Assembly (NCBI GenBank): GCA_012032575.1
Contig: JAAUSP010000044.1
Location: 1 to 23,825 of the forward strand
Reading direction: 5' to 3'
Length of the DNA stretch: 23,825 nt
From: Anaerolineales bacterium
GTDB lineage: Bacteria > Chloroflexota > Anaerolineae > 4572-78 > J111
Every line of letters starts with the position of its first letter. Position 1 is the first letter of the stretch. This document shows, one piece after another, positions 22,418 through 23,825 of this stretch. The translations under genes were made by a program, and so were the position numbers. A model generated the notes under the pieces. That model was not told where the DNA came from. It was given only the letters and a program-made list of their open reading frames with translations, and made no database searches.

Positions 22418-23019
22418 ATGCCCCCCCTAAATCCGGCCCCCTGCCCAGGCCGTGAGGAAACGATCCAGCTCTTTCTGGATAGGGAGTTGACTCAACCGGA
22501 AAGAGAAAACTTTTTGGCTCATCTGGAAAGCTGCTTTAACTGCCAGCAGCGGCTCCAGCAGTGGCAAACGCTCTTCGCCGAACTGGATACCCTGAAAGCG
22601 GCGGTCGAGCCGGTTGATCTGGCCGATCAAGTGATGGTCAGACTGCCCCAACCGGCCGGCGCATCCCAGGCCTGCTGAGTCAGCTTGTGCTGGCGGGACA
22701 ATTTGTGATTGGTCTGGCGCTGCTGGTCATGGTCTGGCCGCTCATTACGGCTTTATTTGGCAGTTATAACCTTACCCTGGCCTGGCCGAATCTGTTCAAT
22801 CTGACCGCCTCGCTGACGCAAGGGCTGGCCCAAACAGGTCAGGGGTTTGGCCTCTGGCTGGAGAGCCAACGAACACAAGCCCTAAGTTGGCTTCGTTTCG
22901 ATCTCTCTTCAGGTCTGATGCTGGCCTTGATTGCCGGCTGTGCCCTGGCCTGGCTGGCCGGCAACACCGTATTGCTGCGGACCAACCCACCCTCATTTCG
23001 AAATGGAGGAACCTCATGA
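22418..23019 (+). pseudogene. Zinc-binding (ZAS) transmembrane anti-sigma factor, one apparent frameshift
   Basis: The N-terminal domain has the ZAS zinc motif HLESCFNC (H35, C39, C42) in FLDRELTQPER... and FLAHLESCFNCQQRLQQW. The first frame ends at TGA 22676-22678. The overlapping frame carries on with GLLSQLVLAGQFVIGLALLV and two membrane helices, ending at 23019. A base missing near 22655-22665 would join them into one protein of about 200 residues, the usual form of membrane-bound ZAS proteins. The alternative is two separate genes, with the second starting at ATG 22687, but that one has no ribosome site. It follows the sigma gene by 3 bases, with AAAAGGAG in the sigma 3' end, and overlaps the next gene as ATGA. 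Confidence 0.8.
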
Positions 23020-23561
23020 CTCAACCCACTTTATTCCTGGCCACGGCCTTAGCCCAGGTCGAGCCGCCGTCGGAGCGGCTGGTCAATGGGCTGACCCTGC
23101 TCGTCGTACTGGTGATCTCCGGGGTAACGCTGGCCGCCTTTATTACCCTGCTGGCGGCGCTTCTGCCCGGCCCGGTCACGCGCAGCCAAACGGTACTGCT
23201 CCACTCTCCCTGGCGGGCCTTCTGGCTGGGCCTGGTGAATTATCTCTTTTTGGGCGGCATTAGCCTGGCCCTGCTCAGCACCGAAATCCAAATCCTGGTT
23301 CTCGCCGGGCTGCTCCTGGCGACGTTTTTGACGGTTGTGACCGGCTTCGGCCTGGCCGGACTAGCCCGGCTCACCGGCGAGCGCCTGGCCGGCCTGAGAA
23401 ATACCGCCGCTTCGCCCTGGCAGGCGCTGCTGTGGGGCACGATTACAGTGGAATTGGCCGCCCTCTTGCCCTTCCTGGGCTGGTTTGTGCTCACCCCAAT
23501 CCTGTTGATGCTGTCCTTCGGCGCAGCCGTCCTCGGCTGGCGCAGCCAAAAAGTCATGTAA
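23016..23561 (+). CDS. Multi-pass membrane protein downstream of ECF/anti-sigma pair
   Basis: 181 residues from MTQPTLFLATALAQVEPP. About four membrane helices: 24-50 (LTLLVVLVISGVTLAAFITLLAAL), 66-86, 90-112 and 135-175. I do not recognise a named family. The start is ATG 23016, which overlaps the anti-sigma stop (ATGA) and has GGAGGA at 23005-23010; the frame is open further upstream, but that part overlaps the anti-sigma helices. The segment LPGPVTRSQTVLLHSPWRAF resembles LPNHVARARQRLERTPWQCF of the next protein, so they are probably paralogues. Likely function: envelope protein controlled by the sigma factor (context only). Confidence 0.8.
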   Translation: MTQPTLFLATALAQVEPPSERLVNGLTLLVVLVISGVTLAAFITLLAALLPGPVTRSQTVLLHSPWRAFWLGLVNYLFLGGISLALLSTEIQILVLAGLLLATFLTVVTGFGLAGLARLTGERLAGLRNTAASPWQALLWGTITVELAALLPFLGWFVLTPILLMLSFGAAVLGWRSQKVM

Positions 23562-23570
23562 TCAGAGATT

Positions 23571-23607
23571 GGAGATTGGAGATTCAAGCTGATAATCTCC
23601 AATCTCC
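23571..23607. repeat. Short-unit hairpin between the two membrane protein genes
   Basis: GGAGATTGGAGATT (23571-23584) is perfectly complementary to AATCTCCAATCTCC (23594-23607) with a 9-base loop. Each arm is two copies of a 7-base unit. It has the same design as the hairpin at 3332-3397 but an unrelated unit sequence. Confidence 0.8.
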
Positions 23608-23627
23608 CCACCAGAAAGGATGCGACA

Positions 23628-23825
23628 ATGATTATGGCTGATGTTTTTGCTGTTTTTGGAACGCTGCTGTCACTGGGTATTGCCTTACCGGGTTTGTTGT
23701 TGGCCTGGCGATTACTCCTGCCCAACCACGTAGCCCGCGCCCGCCAGCGCCTGGAGCGGACTCCCTGGCAGTGCTTTTTGCCGGTGCTGCTTTTTTGACC
23801 GCTATCTTATCCCGACAATTATCCT
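23628..23825 (+). CDS. Membrane protein, runs off the window, possible frameshift
   Basis: Begins MIMADVFAVFGTLLSLGIAL with AAAGGA at 23615-23620, 7 bases before ATG. One membrane helix (about 8-31) is followed by LLLPNHVARARQRLERTPWQ, similar to the preceding protein. The frame stops at TGA 23796-23798 (56 residues), directly after a TTTTTT run. One extra base there would continue as FLTAILSRQLS to the window edge, which better fits a second helix. Either a short protein or a longer gene with another consensus error; the latter is favoured because of similar breaks elsewhere. Confidence 0.55.

Noticed and set aside
22887..23015. Longer N-terminus for the membrane protein, starting at ATG 22887
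   Set aside because: That part overlaps the anti-sigma membrane helices in another frame, while ATG 23016 has a strong ribosome site.

Overview
The window looks like an ordinary chromosomal stretch of a mid-to-high-GC bacterium, most probably a Chloroflexota (Anaerolineae-like) lineage. This is inferred from the gene mix: a KimA-type transporter with RCK proteins, a K+-dependent membrane pyrophosphatase, a Ser/Thr kinase with beta-sandwich ectodomains, an F420/FMN luciferase-like oxidoreductase, lysine 2,3-aminomutase, and an ECF sigma/ZAS anti-sigma pair. Many intergenic hairpin repeats are also present. The assignment is tentative because there is no rRNA, tRNA or taxonomic marker here. I see no phage, IS transposase, CRISPR array or integrase.

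Layout. 1-3400: a G/C-rich repeat, a HisN/IMPase-type phosphatase and a transmembrane Ser/Thr kinase, both on the plus strand. 3416-6008 (minus): a compact three-gene cassette of SxtK-like (DUF5989), SxtJ-like membrane protein and SxtI-like carbamoyltransferase, the same trio known next to each other in saxitoxin clusters; here the SxtJ part is fused to an extra four-helix membrane domain. 6176-7871 (minus): a conserved hypothetical, an XdhC N-domain-only protein and a two-domain XdhC protein. 8122-10249 (minus): topA, interrupted by one frameshift and carrying three low-complexity repeat insertions. 10328-13659 (minus): kimA and two RCK/TrkA proteins, divergent from hppA (14000-16347), which has a strong promoter and a possible attenuator leader. 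16486-18360: dedA and an AI-2E-type permease. 18527-20548: an Lrp/AsnC regulator divergent from kamA, with well-formed promoters on both strands. 20678-21688 (minus): an LLM-class oxidoreductase. 21851-end: an ECF sigma factor, its zinc-binding membrane anti-sigma factor, and two related membrane proteins, the second running off the window.

Two themes recur. First, several otherwise well-conserved genes (trkA-2, topA, hppA three times, the anti-sigma gene, probably the last gene) are broken by single-base indels, several of them in short homopolymers. Conserved protein sequence continues on the other side in each case, so consensus errors in an unpolished assembly are the best explanation. 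Second, intergenic spaces are rich in repeats: a REP-like element found as two good copies and one relic, and a class of hairpins built from short tandem purine-rich units whose arms mirror each other.

Physiologically, kimA, the RCK proteins and a probable Na+-pumping PPase suggest an ion-homeostasis region. The carbamoyltransferase trio is the best candidate for an incompletely described system.
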